DNA of 64,000 bases from NCBI GenBank assembly GCA_009996615.1, contig JAACZU010000005.1, positions 62,001-126,000 of the forward strand, written 5' to 3'. This stretch comes from Rhodanobacteraceae bacterium. Lineage in GTDB: Bacteria; Pseudomonadota; Gammaproteobacteria; Xanthomonadales; Rhodanobacteraceae. Below the pieces are notes generated by a model. The model did no database searches and had not been told where the DNA came from. It saw nothing but the letters and a program-made list of their open reading frames with translations. The translations under genes were made by a program, and so were the position numbers. Shown here one piece after another: positions 55,118 through 64,000 of this stretch (within the stretch, counting starts at the first letter, position 1; the number at the start of each line of letters is the position of its first letter).

Positions 55118-56215
55118 ATGGCGCTGCCGTTCGCGCACCAGCTCTGCCTGAGCATGATCGTGAAGAACGAGGCGGCAGTGATCGGCCGCTGCCTCGAATC
55201 GGTGCGCCCCTGCATCGGCGCCTGGGCGATCGTCGACACCGGCTCGACCGACGACACGCAGGACCTGGTCCGCGCGCTGCTGGCGGACCTGCCCGGCACT
55301 TTGATTGAGCGGCCGTGGGTCGACTTCGCGACCAACCGCAACCAGGCGCTGGAGCTGGCCCGCGCGCACGGCGACTACGCGCTGATCATCGACGCCGACG
55401 AGATCCTCGAACACGATGCGGCCACGCCGTTCCCAACGCGCCTGGACGCGCCCGGCTACTACCTGCGCCAGACCATCCACGGCAGCGAGCTCGACTACGC
55501 CAACGCCAAGCTGCTGCGACACGACGCCGGCTGGCGCTGGGAAGGCGTGTTGCACGAATACCCCGCCGCTGAGCCGACGCCGCCGCTGGCGCACCTCGAC
55601 GGCCTGCGCATCCGCAGCTTTCCGGACGGTGCGCGCAGCCGGCGGCCGCAGCGCGACAAGTACCTCGACGATGCGCGCGTGCTCGAAGCCGCGCTGGCGC
55701 GCGAACCGGGCCATGCGCGCTACGCGTTCTACCTCGCGCAGAGCCTGCGCGACGCCGGCGAAACCGCGGCTGCGCTCGCGGCTTATGAGCGCCGCGTCGC
55801 GCTCGGCGGCTGGGCCGAGGAGGTCTGGTATGCGCGCTTCCAGGTCGCGGTGCTCGGCGAGCGGCTCGGCATGCCGGACGCGCAGGTGATCGACGCCTAC
55901 CTCGCCGCATGGGACGCGCGCCCCACGCGTGCCGAACCGCTGTGCGAGCTCGCGCGCTTCCTGCGCCAGCGCGGCCGCCACGCGAGCGCGTACGTGCACG
56001 CGCGCGCCGCCGCCCTGCTGCCGCTGCCGGCCGACCTGCTGTTCGTCGACCTGTCGACCTACCGCTGGCGCGCGCTCGACGAGCAGGCCGTGGCGGCGTT
56101 CTACGTCGGCCGCCGCGACGAATGCGCCGCACTGTGCCGGCGCCTGCTCGACGATCCGGCCCTGCCCGCCGGCGAACGCGCGCGCATCGCGGCGAACCTG
56201 GCGTTGTGTGGGTGA
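55118..56215 (+). CDS. Family 2 glycosyltransferase with C-terminal TPR-like region
   Basis: 365 residues. GT-A fold N-terminus: LCLSMIVKNEAAVIGRCLES (about 9-28), WAIVDTGSTDDTQDLV (about 36-51), NRNQALELARAHGDYALIID followed by ADEIL (the DxD-like metal site near 90). The second half is helical TPR-like sequence (ARYAFYLAQSLRDAGETAAA). Related to SunS/tetratricopeptide glycosyltransferases. Donor and acceptor unknown. ATG 55118 (or GTG 55115). It reads against both neighbours and splits a two-component pair. Confidence 0.86.
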   Translation: MALPFAHQLCLSMIVKNEAAVIGRCLESVRPCIGAWAIVDTGSTDDTQDLVRALLADLPGTLIERPWVDFATNRNQALELARAHGDYALIIDADEILEHDAATPFPTRLDAPGYYLRQTIHGSELDYANAKLLRHDAGWRWEGVLHEYPAAEPTPPLAHLDGLRIRSFPDGARSRRPQRDKYLDDARVLEAALAREPGHARYAFYLAQSLRDAGETAAALAAYERRVALGGWAEEVWYARFQVAVLGERLGMPDAQVIDAYLAAWDARPTRAEPLCELARFLRQRGRHASAYVHARAAALLPLPADLLFVDLSTYRWRALDEQAVAAFYVGRRDECAALCRRLLDDPALPAGERARIAANLALCG

Positions 56216-56237
56216 GGCCGGGATTGGGGATTGGGGA
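56216..56237. repeat. Single arm of the GGGAATC/GGGATTG repeat family
   Basis: GGCCGGGATTGGGGATTGGG directly follows the glycosyltransferase stop and matches the arms of the 54195-54331 element. No second arm is found within 120 bases. A different short inverted pair (CACCCTGTG about 56281, CACAGGGTG about 56329) lies between here and the kinase stop. Confidence 0.6.
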
Positions 56238-56349
56238 CGGCACGTCCCGACGGACCGTGCGAGCGCCTTTTGCGGGAGTCCACCCTGTGGGCGATCCAAA
56301 GGCCGGACGGGGTGGCGCCCCGGTCGCGCACAGGGTGCGCAGCCAGAGC

Positions 56350-57510
56350 CTAGGCGTGCGGCGGATTCCAGCCGAGCACGCCGGCGGCGGCGTCCGGCGG
56401 CAGCGGCAGTTCGGCGATCAGGCGCGTGCCCCTGCCGCGCTCCGACTCGATGCGCAACTGGCCGCCGAGCGCCTGCAGGCGCTCGCGCATGCCGTTGAGG
56501 CCGTTGCCGGGCACGATGCTCGCGCCGCGACCGTCATCGGCGACGCGGAGCCGCACGGCGCCATTCCCGGCCCAGACGTCGACGTGCGCGTGCGTGGCAT
56601 GCGCATGGCGCTGGATGTTGGTCACCGCCTCGCGCACGGTCAGCGCGAACACGGTCTCGATCTCCGGCGGCAGCGCATCCGCGGTCAGCGTGTAGTCGAG
56701 GCGGACGTCGCTCGACTCGAGCAACAGGCGCGCCGAGGCGAGTTCGGCGGCGAGCCCGGCGCTGCGGATGCCGGTGACCGCGCGGCGCACCTGGCCGAGC
56801 GCGTCACGCGCGACGCGCTCGACGTCGGCGATCTCGCGCCGCGCGGCGAGCGGGTCGCGGTCGAACAGGCGCATCGCCAGCTCCGACTTCAGCGTGATCA
56901 GCGACAGCGTGTGGCCGAGCAGGTCATGCAGGTCGCGGCCGATCCGCTCGCGCTCGGCCAGCGCGGCGAGCCGGCGCACCTCGTCGTGGCTGAGCTTGAG
57001 CTCGGCCTGGCGCAGGCGCTTCTCGCGATGGAAATGGTTGGCCGCACCGATCGCGGTCGCGACGATGCCGGTCACACCCACCACCACCACCACGTAGCGT
57101 AGCGGCCAGCCCAGCAGCACGGCTTCCAGGCCGATCAGGGCGATGCCGGCGGCGATCAATGCCATCGTGTTCGACAGGCGGATTCCGCTCAACGGCAGCA
57201 GCGCGGCGGCATAGATCAGGTAGGTATTCGCGCTCGTGTTGACCGGGATCAGCGCGAAGCCGAGCAAGGCGATCGCGGCCACATGCGCAAGCACGCGCGT
57301 GCGACCGCTGCTGCAGGCCACGGCGCGCAGATACAACGGCAGGAACACCGCAATGCTCAGCAACGTCGGTGGCAGCCAGACGTGTAGTGGCGCCCCGTTC
57401 CAGTTCATGAACAGGAAGCCGAGGTAGAGCAGGCTCCACAGCGGCGCCCACCCTCGTTCGTCGGGCAATGTCGCACGCAGGTTGCGAAGATGGGCCAGGA
57501 TCGAGGGCAT
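56350..57510 (-). CDS. Sensor histidine kinase, HisKA_3 (DesK-like)
   Basis: 386 residues. The N-terminal half has about five to six membrane helices (WSLLYLGFLFMNW, LLSIAVFLPLYLRAV, VLAHVAAIALLGFALIPV, YVVVVVGVTGIVATAIGA). The HisKA_3 dimerisation domain has the phospho-acceptor His in ERERIGRDLHDLLGHTLSLI (about 205-225). The ATPase domain shows VREAVTNIQRHAHATHA (N box), VADDGRGAS and GNGLNGMRERLQALGG. Like DesK, it may sense membrane state. It lies 102 bases downstream of the ABC permease gene, so the set ABC-kinase was probably one operon with the regulator. Confidence 0.93.
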   Translation of the reverse strand: MPSILAHLRNLRATLPDERGWAPLWSLLYLGFLFMNWNGAPLHVWLPPTLLSIAVFLPLYLRAVACSSGRTRVLAHVAAIALLGFALIPVNTSANTYLIYAAALLPLSGIRLSNTMALIAAGIALIGLEAVLLGWPLRYVVVVVGVTGIVATAIGAANHFHREKRLRQAELKLSHDEVRRLAALAERERIGRDLHDLLGHTLSLITLKSELAMRLFDRDPLAARREIADVERVARDALGQVRRAVTGIRSAGLAAELASARLLLESSDVRLDYTLTADALPPEIETVFALTVREAVTNIQRHAHATHAHVDVWAGNGAVRLRVADDGRGASIVPGNGLNGMRERLQALGGQLRIESERGRGTRLIAELPLPPDAAAGVLGWNPPHA

Positions 57511-57612
57511 GGGGTATGTTTCCGGCAGGCCGCCGCAGCGCGGCCATCATAGTGCGCGCGATGGGGCGCGCGGTGCGCGGACGACGCGTCGCCCGCCGCG
57601 GGCCGCCCGGAC

Positions 57613-58383
57613 TCATCCGCGCGCGAGGCGGCGCCGCGCCAGTGCGAGGAACACCAGCGTGCAGCCCGCCAGCACCAGCACATGCGGCAGCACGGCCTCG
57701 CCCGGCGCCTCGCCGACGACGCCGAGCGCGAGCCGGCCCAGGTGCCAGGCGGGCCACAACGGCGCGATCGTGGCAATGAAGCCGGGCAGCATCGCCAGCG
57801 GCATCCACAGTCCGGACAGGAACGCCATCGGCAGGTAGATCAGGTTGATCAGTGCCGGCGCGCCCTGCCCGCCGACCAGGCTGCCGACGAACAGGCCGAT
57901 CGCGCAGAACGGCAGCACGCCGAGCACGTCGACGACGAGCAGTTGCAGCCATGCGCCGGCCGGCAGGCGCACGCCGCCGAACGCGCTCGCCAGCAACGCG
58001 AGGATCGTGAAGATCAGCGTCGCGAACAGCATCGCCATCACGAGCTTGGCGGCGAGGTATGCGCCGGGCGGCATCGGCTGCGCGCGCTTGAGCGTCAGCA
58101 GGCCACGCTCGCGGTCCAGCGCCACGGTGACACCGAAGCCGAACAGGCCCGGCCCCATCACGCCGAACACGCCATACGTCGCAAGCAGGTAGATCTGGGC
58201 GTGGAAGTTGCCGCTGCGGCTGCCGAGCAGCAGCGCGAACAGCGTGTAGAACAGCGGCGGAAACAGCAGCGTCGGCACTGCGAACGAGGGCGTGCGCAGC
58301 AGGCGCAGGAACTCGTTGCGGCTCTCCAGCGCGTAGCAACGCACCAGGGCGGCGCGCGGCATCCGGGTGGCAATCGTGTTCAT
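57613..58383 (-). CDS. ABC-2 type transporter permease
   Basis: 256 residues with six hydrophobic segments, e.g. FAVPTLLFPPLFYTLFALLL (about 34-53), LVMAMLFATLIFTILALLAS (about 114-133), LLVVDVLGVLPFCAIGLFVG and INLIYLPMAFLSGLWMPLAM (about 181-200). The last is the usual ABC-2 signature helix. ATG 58383 overlaps the ATPase stop in ATGA, which fixes the start. It is the membrane half of the exporter controlled, by analogy with DesK/DesR-linked systems, by the adjacent kinase. Confidence 0.92.
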   Translation of the reverse strand: MNTIATRMPRAALVRCYALESRNEFLRLLRTPSFAVPTLLFPPLFYTLFALLLGSRSGNFHAQIYLLATYGVFGVMGPGLFGFGVTVALDRERGLLTLKRAQPMPPGAYLAAKLVMAMLFATLIFTILALLASAFGGVRLPAGAWLQLLVVDVLGVLPFCAIGLFVGSLVGGQGAPALINLIYLPMAFLSGLWMPLAMLPGFIATIAPLWPAWHLGRLALGVVGEAPGEAVLPHVLVLAGCTLVFLALARRRLARG

Positions 58384-59282
58384 CAGGCGGCCTCGCGGGT
58401 GATTTCGGTGAAGGCCTCGGCGAGGCCGGCGCGCTGCACTTCGAGCTCGCTCAGCGCGGAGTCTTCGAACAGCAGTTGGCGCACGACGATCTCGGCGGTG
58501 TCGGTGACGATCTCCAGGCGCTCGCCGTCGCGGCAGGCGCTGCGCACCTCCGGCCATGCGGCGACCGTGGCGACGTCCAGCGTGCTGAGGCAGCGGATGC
58601 GCCGCTGCGCGACGCGCGCACGAATCTGCGCGACGCTGCCGGCGGCGACCACGCGGCCATGCGCGAGCACCGCGACGCGGTCGGCCAGCGCCTCGGCCTC
58701 CTCCAGGTAATGCGTGGTCAGCACGACCGCGCAGCCATCGGCGACGAGCGTACGGATCGTCGCCCACAGCGCGGTGCGTGCGTCGAGGTCGAGGCCGACG
58801 GTCGGCTCGTCGAGGAACAGCAGCTGCGGCCGGCCGCAGACTGCCAGCGCGAACTGCACGCGGCGCTGCTGCCCGCCCGACAGGCGCCCGTAGCGACGAT
58901 CGCGCAGGTCCTCGAGACCGGCGAGGCGCACGCACTCGTCAGTGCCGAGCGGCTGCGGGTAGTAACTGCGCGTCTGCGCCAGCAGCTCGGCGACCGTCAG
59001 CGTGTCCGGCAGCAGCGCGCTCTGCAGCATCACGCCGACGCGGCGCCGCACCGCCAGGCGCAGCGGCGACTCGTCGAACAGACGCGCGCTGCCGCGATCG
59101 GGCTCGACCAGGCCGAGGCAGGTCGCGATCGCGGTGCTCTTGCCGGCGCCGTTCGGGCCGAGCACGGCGAGCAGTTCGCCCGGCGCGACGTGCAGGTCGA
59201 GGCCGTCCAGCGCGGCGAGCGTGCCGTAACGCTTGTGCACGCCGCGCAGTTCGGCGGCGGCCGGTTGAGGCTGACGAGGCAT
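58383..59282 (-). CDS. ABC transporter ATP-binding protein
   Basis: 299 residues. Walker A GPNGAGKST (about 43-51), Q-loop VMLQSALLPD, signature LSGGQQRRVQFALA (about 134), Walker B LLFLDEPTVGLDLDAR (about 158-173) and switch His in LTTHYLEEAEALADR. An 80-residue C-terminal domain follows, as in drug/lipid exporters. ATG 59282 has GGAG 8 bases upstream. First gene of the ATPase-permease-kinase run. Confidence 0.94.
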   Translation of the reverse strand: MPRQPQPAAAELRGVHKRYGTLAALDGLDLHVAPGELLAVLGPNGAGKSTAIATCLGLVEPDRGSARLFDESPLRLAVRRRVGVMLQSALLPDTLTVAELLAQTRSYYPQPLGTDECVRLAGLEDLRDRRYGRLSGGQQRRVQFALAVCGRPQLLFLDEPTVGLDLDARTALWATIRTLVADGCAVVLTTHYLEEAEALADRVAVLAHGRVVAAGSVAQIRARVAQRRIRCLSTLDVATVAAWPEVRSACRDGERLEIVTDTAEIVVRQLLFEDSALSELEVQRAGLAEAFTEITREAA

Positions 59283-59476
59283 GGGGCCACTCCATTGTGG
59301 ATTTGTCGGAGCCACTCTAGGCAAAGCGCCCCGCGCGCCCCAGAAACGCTCGTCAGGCAACGCGGATGACGCTTGTCATCCGCCTGCGGGCAACCGCTGC
59401 GGGGTACCGCCGCCACGGCCGCTGTGGTACATTGGATACGGCGATTTTTTCATTCCAATCAACGGGTAAAGTGCGC

Positions 59477-59505
59477 GTGCCCGCATCTTTCGTCGATGCG
59501 GGCAC
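59477..59505 (+). promoter_or_regulatory. Leader hairpin upstream of the class III aminotransferase
   Basis: A perfect 11-base stem, GTGCCCGCATC / GATGCGGGCAC, with a 7-base loop ends 22 bases before the start codon and is followed by GGCCGTTTTCGGGAG. The short T-run could make it an attenuator-type terminator; it also brackets the ribosome binding site region. The 167-base leader upstream holds a rare AT-rich patch (GATTTTTTCATTCCAATCAA) likely to be promoter. Confidence 0.5.
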
Positions 59506-59527
59506 GGCCGTTTTCGGGAGACATGCG

Positions 59528-61027
59528 ATGAATCCGATGCTGGCCAAACTCAAGGAAATGCGCGATTGCGAAGGCGCCGTGCGCTGCACCGGCCTGCCCG
59601 ACGAGGTGGTCGTGCGTTTCCTGGACAGCCATCCCGCGCTGGCCGAGACGATCGACGAGGCCTACGCCGCGCACCTGGCGCTGCGTTCGTGCATGGCCGA
59701 TTTCCTGCGCCTGGACGAGGTCGAGCAGATCCGCCGCGTGCAGGCCGACTTCGTCAACTTCTACCCCGATGACGGCGTCAATCCGTACGTCGCGCTGGCC
59801 GCGCACGGCCCGTGGATCGTCACGCTGAAGGGCGCGGTGATCTACGACGCCGGCGGCTACGGCATGCTCGGCCTCGGCCACGCGCCGAAGGCGGTGCTGG
59901 CGACGATGGCGCGTCCGCAGGTGATGGCGAACGTGATGACGCCGAACCTGTCGCAGCTCAAGTTCGGCCAGGCGCTGAAGAAGGAGATCGGCCAGAACCG
60001 CGGTGGCTGCCCGTACGCGAAGTTCATGTGCCTGAACTCCGGCTCCGAGTCGGTCTCGCTGGCGGCGCGCATCATCGACACCAACGCCAAGCTGATGACC
60101 GATCCGGGCGCTCGCCATGCCGGTCGCGCGATCAAGCGCGTCGCGGTCAGGGGCGCGTTCCACGGCCGCACCGAGGCGCCGGCGCTGTATTCGGATTCCT
60201 CGCGCAAGGCGTACGTGCAGAACCTCGCCAGCTACCGCAACGAGCACACGCTGCTGACGGTCGAGCCGTACAGCGTCGAGCAGCTCAAGCAGGTGTTCGC
60301 CGACGCCGACAGGAACGGCTGGTTCATCGAGGCGGTGTTCATCGAGCCGGTCATGGGCGAAGGCGACCCGGGCCGCTCGGTCACGGCGGAGTTCTACCGC
60401 ACCGCGCGCGAGCTGACCCAGGCGCACGGCAGCCTGCTGCTGATCGACTCGATCCAGGCCGGCCTGCGCGCGCACGGCGTGCTGTCGTTCGTCGACTACC
60501 CGGGCTTCGAGAACGTCGACGCACCGGACCTGGAAACATTCTCGAAGGCGCTCAACGCCGGCCAGTACCCGCTGTCGGTGCTGGCGGTGAACGAGCGCGC
60601 CGCGCAGCTGTACCGCAAGGGCACCTACGGCAACACGATGACCGCCAATCCGCGCGCGCTCGACGTCGCCTGCACGGTGCTCGAGGCGCTGACGCCGGAG
60701 CTGCGCGCGAACGTGCGCCAGCGCGGCGAGGAGTTCGTCGCCAAGCTCGGCAAGCTGAAGGCGGAACTGCCCGGCTACATCACCAAGGTGCAGGGCACCG
60801 GCCTGCTGTTCTCGTGCGAGCTGTCGGGCGAGTTCCTCTGCTACGGCGCCGGCAGCACCGAGGAATGGCTGCGCGAGCACGGCTATGGCGTGATCCACGG
60901 CGGCGCCAATTCGCTGCGCTTCACGCCGCACTTCGGCATCGGCGCCGACGAGGTCGACCTGCTCGTCGACGGCGTGCGCCGCGCGCTGGTCGAAGGCCCG
61001 CGCAAGCGCTGCGACGAGGCGGCCTGA
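59528..61027 (+). CDS. Class III PLP-dependent aminotransferase
   Basis: 499 residues, longer than the usual 420-460 because of a ~70-residue N-terminal extension. PLP-site features: LNSGSESVSLAARII (about 170-184), AFHGRTEAPALYSDSS, the cofactor Asp and Gln in LLLIDSIQAGLRAHG (about 305-319), the Schiff-base Lys in ETFSKALNAGQYP (about 340) and TYGNTMTANPRALDVA. SIQ in place of EVQ and FSKAL in place of xSKxx mark a distinct subfamily; substrate not assignable. ATG 59528 has GGGAG 9 bases upstream. Single gene with a structured leader. Confidence 0.85.
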   Translation: MNPMLAKLKEMRDCEGAVRCTGLPDEVVVRFLDSHPALAETIDEAYAAHLALRSCMADFLRLDEVEQIRRVQADFVNFYPDDGVNPYVALAAHGPWIVTLKGAVIYDAGGYGMLGLGHAPKAVLATMARPQVMANVMTPNLSQLKFGQALKKEIGQNRGGCPYAKFMCLNSGSESVSLAARIIDTNAKLMTDPGARHAGRAIKRVAVRGAFHGRTEAPALYSDSSRKAYVQNLASYRNEHTLLTVEPYSVEQLKQVFADADRNGWFIEAVFIEPVMGEGDPGRSVTAEFYRTARELTQAHGSLLLIDSIQAGLRAHGVLSFVDYPGFENVDAPDLETFSKALNAGQYPLSVLAVNERAAQLYRKGTYGNTMTANPRALDVACTVLEALTPELRANVRQRGEEFVAKLGKLKAELPGYITKVQGTGLLFSCELSGEFLCYGAGSTEEWLREHGYGVIHGGANSLRFTPHFGIGADEVDLLVDGVRRALVEGPRKRCDEAA

Positions 61028-61222
61028 GCCGACTCGCCCGGAGGAGCGGCCGCGAGGCCGCCCTCCCCGCCGGCGGCCACGCAACGCCGGCGCAGCGACT
61101 GAATCGTCGGCAACACGTCCGGCCACACTTCCAAATCGCTCCTCCTCCACGGTTCGCGCGCAGGCGTAGACTGCGCATGCCCGTGCCGAGCGGCCGGGTC
61201 ATCCACCGCAGAGGAACTTCAT

Positions 61223-61567
61223 ATGCAGCTGAAGACGATGTCGTCGCTGGCCCTGGCTTGCACGCTGGCACTCGGTTCGGGCTCGCTGTTCGCGCAGGAA
61301 GCGGCGCCCAAGGCCGGCAAGCCGATGACCGCGCAGCAGCAGCGCATGGTCGAGTGCAACAAGGAAGCGACCGGCAAGACCGGCGAGGAGCGCAAGACGT
61401 TCATGAGCGCCTGCCTCAAGGGCGAGCACGCGGCGCCGGCGAAGATGACGCAGCAGGAGAAGATGAAGGCCTGCAACGCCGACGCCACGGCGAAGTCGCT
61501 GAAGGGCGACGCACGCAAGACGTTCATGAGCACCTGCCTCAAGGGCGAGGGCGCGCCGGCGCACTGA
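61223..61567 (+). CDS. psiF: PsiF-repeat exported protein
   Basis: 114 residues. Signal peptide MSSLALACTLALGSGSLFAQ (within residues 6-25), then two PsiF repeats: QQQRMVECNKEATGKTGEER with KTFMSACLKG, and QQEKMKACNADATAKSLKGD with ARKTFMSTCLKG. Each carries a conserved Cys pair. PsiF is phosphate-starvation-inducible in E. coli with unknown biochemical role. Expressed alone with a strong terminator downstream. Confidence 0.9.
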   Translation: MQLKTMSSLALACTLALGSGSLFAQEAAPKAGKPMTAQQQRMVECNKEATGKTGEERKTFMSACLKGEHAAPAKMTQQEKMKACNADATAKSLKGDARKTFMSTCLKGEGAPAH

Positions 61568-61590
61568 GCGACGCGCACCGCATGAAACGC

Positions 61591-61624
61591 AACGGGCCCG
61601 CATCTGCGGGCCCGTTTCGTTTGC
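61591..61624 (+). terminator. Rho-independent terminator after psiF
   Basis: AACGGGCCCG and CGGGCCCGTT arms (61591-61600, 61607-61616, loop of six) are followed by TTCGTTTG. On the other strand it ends in CAACGTTGCGTTTC-like sequence, so it may also help end the convergent peptidase transcript. Confidence 0.85.
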
Positions 61625-61646
61625 GGCGCCGCGATGCCGCACGACG

Positions 61647-62648
<1,002 letters not shown>

Positions 62649-62792
62649 TCAGTTGAAGAGCGCTTCGGTCGAAGAGTGCTTCAATTGAAGAGTGCGCACA
62701 GGGATGTGCGCGTTGGACTATCACGAAGAATCGAGGGCGTCCGCTGCAAAGGAGCCACTCGAAACAGCTCGCACGGATGCGAGCAAAAACAT

Positions 62793-62869
62793 TGGTCGGG
62801 GCGGCGGGATTCGAACCCACGACCCCCTGCCCCCCAGGCAGGTGCGCTACCAGGCTGCGCTACGCCCCG
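62793..62869 (-). tRNA. tRNA-Pro (GGG)
   Basis: 77 bases with encoded CCA. Acceptor CGGGGCG pairs with CGCCCCG; the anticodon stem-loop CCTGCCTGGGGGGCAGG gives anticodon GGG; T-loop GTTCGAATC. It stands alone between the iminopeptidase and merR. Confidence 0.97.
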
Positions 62870-62934
62870 ACGTGTTGCGGTCCCCTCGAAAGGGCCGCGA
62901 AGTGTAGCAGATTGGTGCGGTGATTCGCGAAATG

Positions 62935-62958
62935 CATCGCGCCTCCCGGCGCTCCCAC
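62935..62958. repeat. REP-like unit, single copy
   Basis: 24 bases starting CATCGCGCCT and ending GCGCTCCCAC, same family as 12651-12727 and 46881-46904. It lies 20 bases past the merR stop and may form the 3' hairpin of the pheT-ihfA-merR transcript. Confidence 0.75.
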
Positions 62959-62977
62959 AGGCGCCGCGCCGACGCGC

Positions 62978-63334
62978 TCAGCGCCGCAGGATCTGCAGCA
63001 CTTCCTCCAGCTCCATGCGCACCTGGCGCACGATCTGGCTGGAGATGCTCGACTCGACGCGCGCCTGCGCGCCTTCCAGGCGCTGGCGCGCGCCGGTGAT
63101 CGTGAAGCCCTGGTCGTACAGCAGCGAGCGGATCTGCCGGATCATCAGCACGTCGTGGCGCTGGTAATAACGACGGTTGCCGCGGCGCTTGACCGGCTTG
63201 AGGTTCGGGAACTCCTGCTCCCAGTAGCGCAGCACATGCGGCTTCACGCCGCACAGCTCGCTGACCTCGCCGATCGTGAAATAACGCTTGGCCGGGATGA
63301 CCGGCAGTTCGTTATTGCTGCCCTGATCCAGCAT
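62978..63334 (-). CDS. MerR-family transcriptional regulator
   Basis: 118 residues. MerR-type winged helix: [20 protein letters not shown] followed by [20 protein letters not shown] (about 16-55), then [20 protein letters not shown] and a C-terminal coiled coil ending [14 protein letters not shown]. No metal-binding cysteines, so not a metal sensor. This short MerR next to ihfA is conserved in many gammaproteobacteria; target unknown. Its start overlaps the ihfA end by 23 bases, implying coupling. Confidence 0.92.
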   Translation of the reverse strand: MLDQGSNNELPVIPAKRYFTIGEVSELCGVKPHVLRYWEQEFPNLKPVKRRGNRRYYQRHDVLMIRQIRSLLYDQGFTITGARQRLEGAQARVESSISSQIVRQVRMELEEVLQILRR

Positions 63335-63614
63335 AGGCTTCGACCCGGACCTTAAGTTTCTGGCCCGGACGGAACGTCACGACCCGTCGCGCGGAGATCG
63401 GAATCTCCACGCCGGTCTTGGGATTGCGTCCGGGTCGCTGGTTCTTGAATCGCAGGTCGAAATTGCCGAAACCCGACAGCTTCACCTGCTCCCCTTTCTC
63501 GAGCGCATCGCGCACGACTTCGAAGAACGCGTCGACGAATTCCTTGGCTTCCCGCTTGTTCAGGCCGACATCCAGGAACAGACGCTCGGCCATTTCCGCC
63601 TTGGTCAACGCCAT
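63312..63614 (-). CDS. ihfA: Integration host factor subunit alpha
   Basis: 100 residues. HU/IHF fold with [20 protein letters not shown] at the N-terminus, [20 protein letters not shown] (about 42-61), the DNA-intercalating Pro in [14 protein letters not shown] (Pro65 region) and [12 protein letters not shown]. Architectural protein that bends DNA with IHF-beta; it also assists many integrases of the kind found at the other end of this window. ATG 63614 is 1 base from the pheT stop. Confidence 0.97.
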   Translation of the reverse strand: MALTKAEMAERLFLDVGLNKREAKEFVDAFFEVVRDALEKGEQVKLSGFGNFDLRFKNQRPGRNPKTGVEIPISARRVVTFRPGQKLKVRVEAYAGSGQQ

Positions 63615-63615
63615 C

Positions 63616-64000
63616 CTATCCTCGCAACTTTGCCTTGCATCCAGACTCCAGGGCAGCGACCGCGAGGGCCATGCAGCGATCCGCGTCCTGATCCGTTAGC
63701 GTGCGGTAACGGTCCTGCAAAATCAAGCCCATAGCGAGACTTTTGACGCCCGCCCCGAGATTGGCACCGGCGTAGCGGTCGAACAGCACCACGTCCGTGA
63801 GCGTCTCGCCGACCGCGGCGCGGACCGCCGCCTCGACCTGCGCGTACGGCACGTCCTCGGGCAGCTCGAACGACAGGTCGCGGCGCACCGACGGGAAGCG
63901 CGACAGCGGCGCGGCCTTCGGCAGCGGCCGCGGCGCGATCGCCGCGACCTCCAGTTCGAACGCGAACACGTCCTCGTCGAGGCCCAGTGCCGCGAGCAGG
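63616..64000 (-). CDS. pheT: Phenylalanyl-tRNA synthetase beta subunit, C-terminal part (cut by window end)
   Basis: The last ~128 residues of PheT. The frame stays open to the window edge. The visible part is the FDX-ACB (anticodon-binding) domain: [52 protein letters not shown] and the C-terminal alpha helix. It precedes ihfA by 1 base, the standard pheT-ihfA order. Confidence 0.95.
   Translation of the reverse strand, partial: LLAALGLDEDVFAFELEVAAIAPRPLPKAAPLSRFPSVRRDLSFELPEDVPYAQVEAAVRAAVGETLTDVVLFDRYAGANLGAGVKSLAMGLILQDRYRTLTDQDADRCMALAVAALESGCKAKLRG

Noticed and set aside
61035-61070. GGAGCGGCC-GCGA-GGCCGCC hairpin after the aminotransferase considered as a terminator
   Set aside because: No T-tract follows on either strand; it may be a degenerate repeat only.

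Overview
The window is a chromosomal segment of a high-GC gammaproteobacterium. The housekeeping neighbourhoods (pheT-ihfA-merR, queA-tgt-yajC-secD-secF, uvrC-pgsA), the protein sequences and the dispersed intergenic repeats point to the Xanthomonadales/Lysobacterales, probably the Rhodanobacteraceae side (Dokdonella-like). That placement is inferred from recall of family sequences; no search was run.

Region 1 (1-9.7 kb) is the integrase-proximal end of an ICEclc-type integrative element inserted at the 3' end of a tRNA-Gly gene. Its cargo is a tight operon of a divergent phosphoketolase, a beta-CASP metallo-beta-lactamase nuclease and a type-2 (AMP-phosphorylase-like) thymidine phosphorylase. 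Next come a LysR regulator, an XRE regulator, a LysR effector-domain-only protein and the integrase. Base composition looks less GC-rich than the rest.

Region 2 (9.7-16.3 kb) is core chromosome: tRNA-Gly, tRNA-Cys and a second identical tRNA-Gly, pgsA and uvrC, a UPF0158 protein, palindromic repeats, and a low-molecular-weight phosphatase overlapping a thioredoxin/NHL protein.

Region 3 (16.4-23.8 kb) is the most unusual locus. It is a compact same-strand run of two ECF-like sigma factors, a 1455-residue transmembrane Ser/Thr kinase with a beta-propeller-like sensor, an outer-membrane barrel-like protein and a small exported protein. The genes overlap or nearly touch, which suggests a phosphorylation-controlled sigma switch linked to the envelope.

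Region 4 (23.8-28.7 kb) holds kdsB, an EamA transporter, ispG and a conserved unknown gene.

Region 5 (28.8-46.8 kb) is a secretome block. It has a giant subtilase with three GEVED modules divergent from a CadC-type TPR regulator, then two paralogous exported proteins flanking a pentaheme cytochrome c, then a TPR/GT41 O-GlcNAc-transferase-like protein.

Region 6 (47-64 kb) carries moaB, ppk2, the Sec accessory and queuosine operon, a DesK/DesR-type two-component pair with an ABC-2 transporter (the pair split by an inverted glycosyltransferase gene), a class III aminotransferase, psiF, a prolyl iminopeptidase, tRNA-Pro and merR-ihfA-pheT (pheT cut by the window end). Several dispersed repeat families sit between genes, and one has invaded the immediate start and stop regions of queA and tgt.
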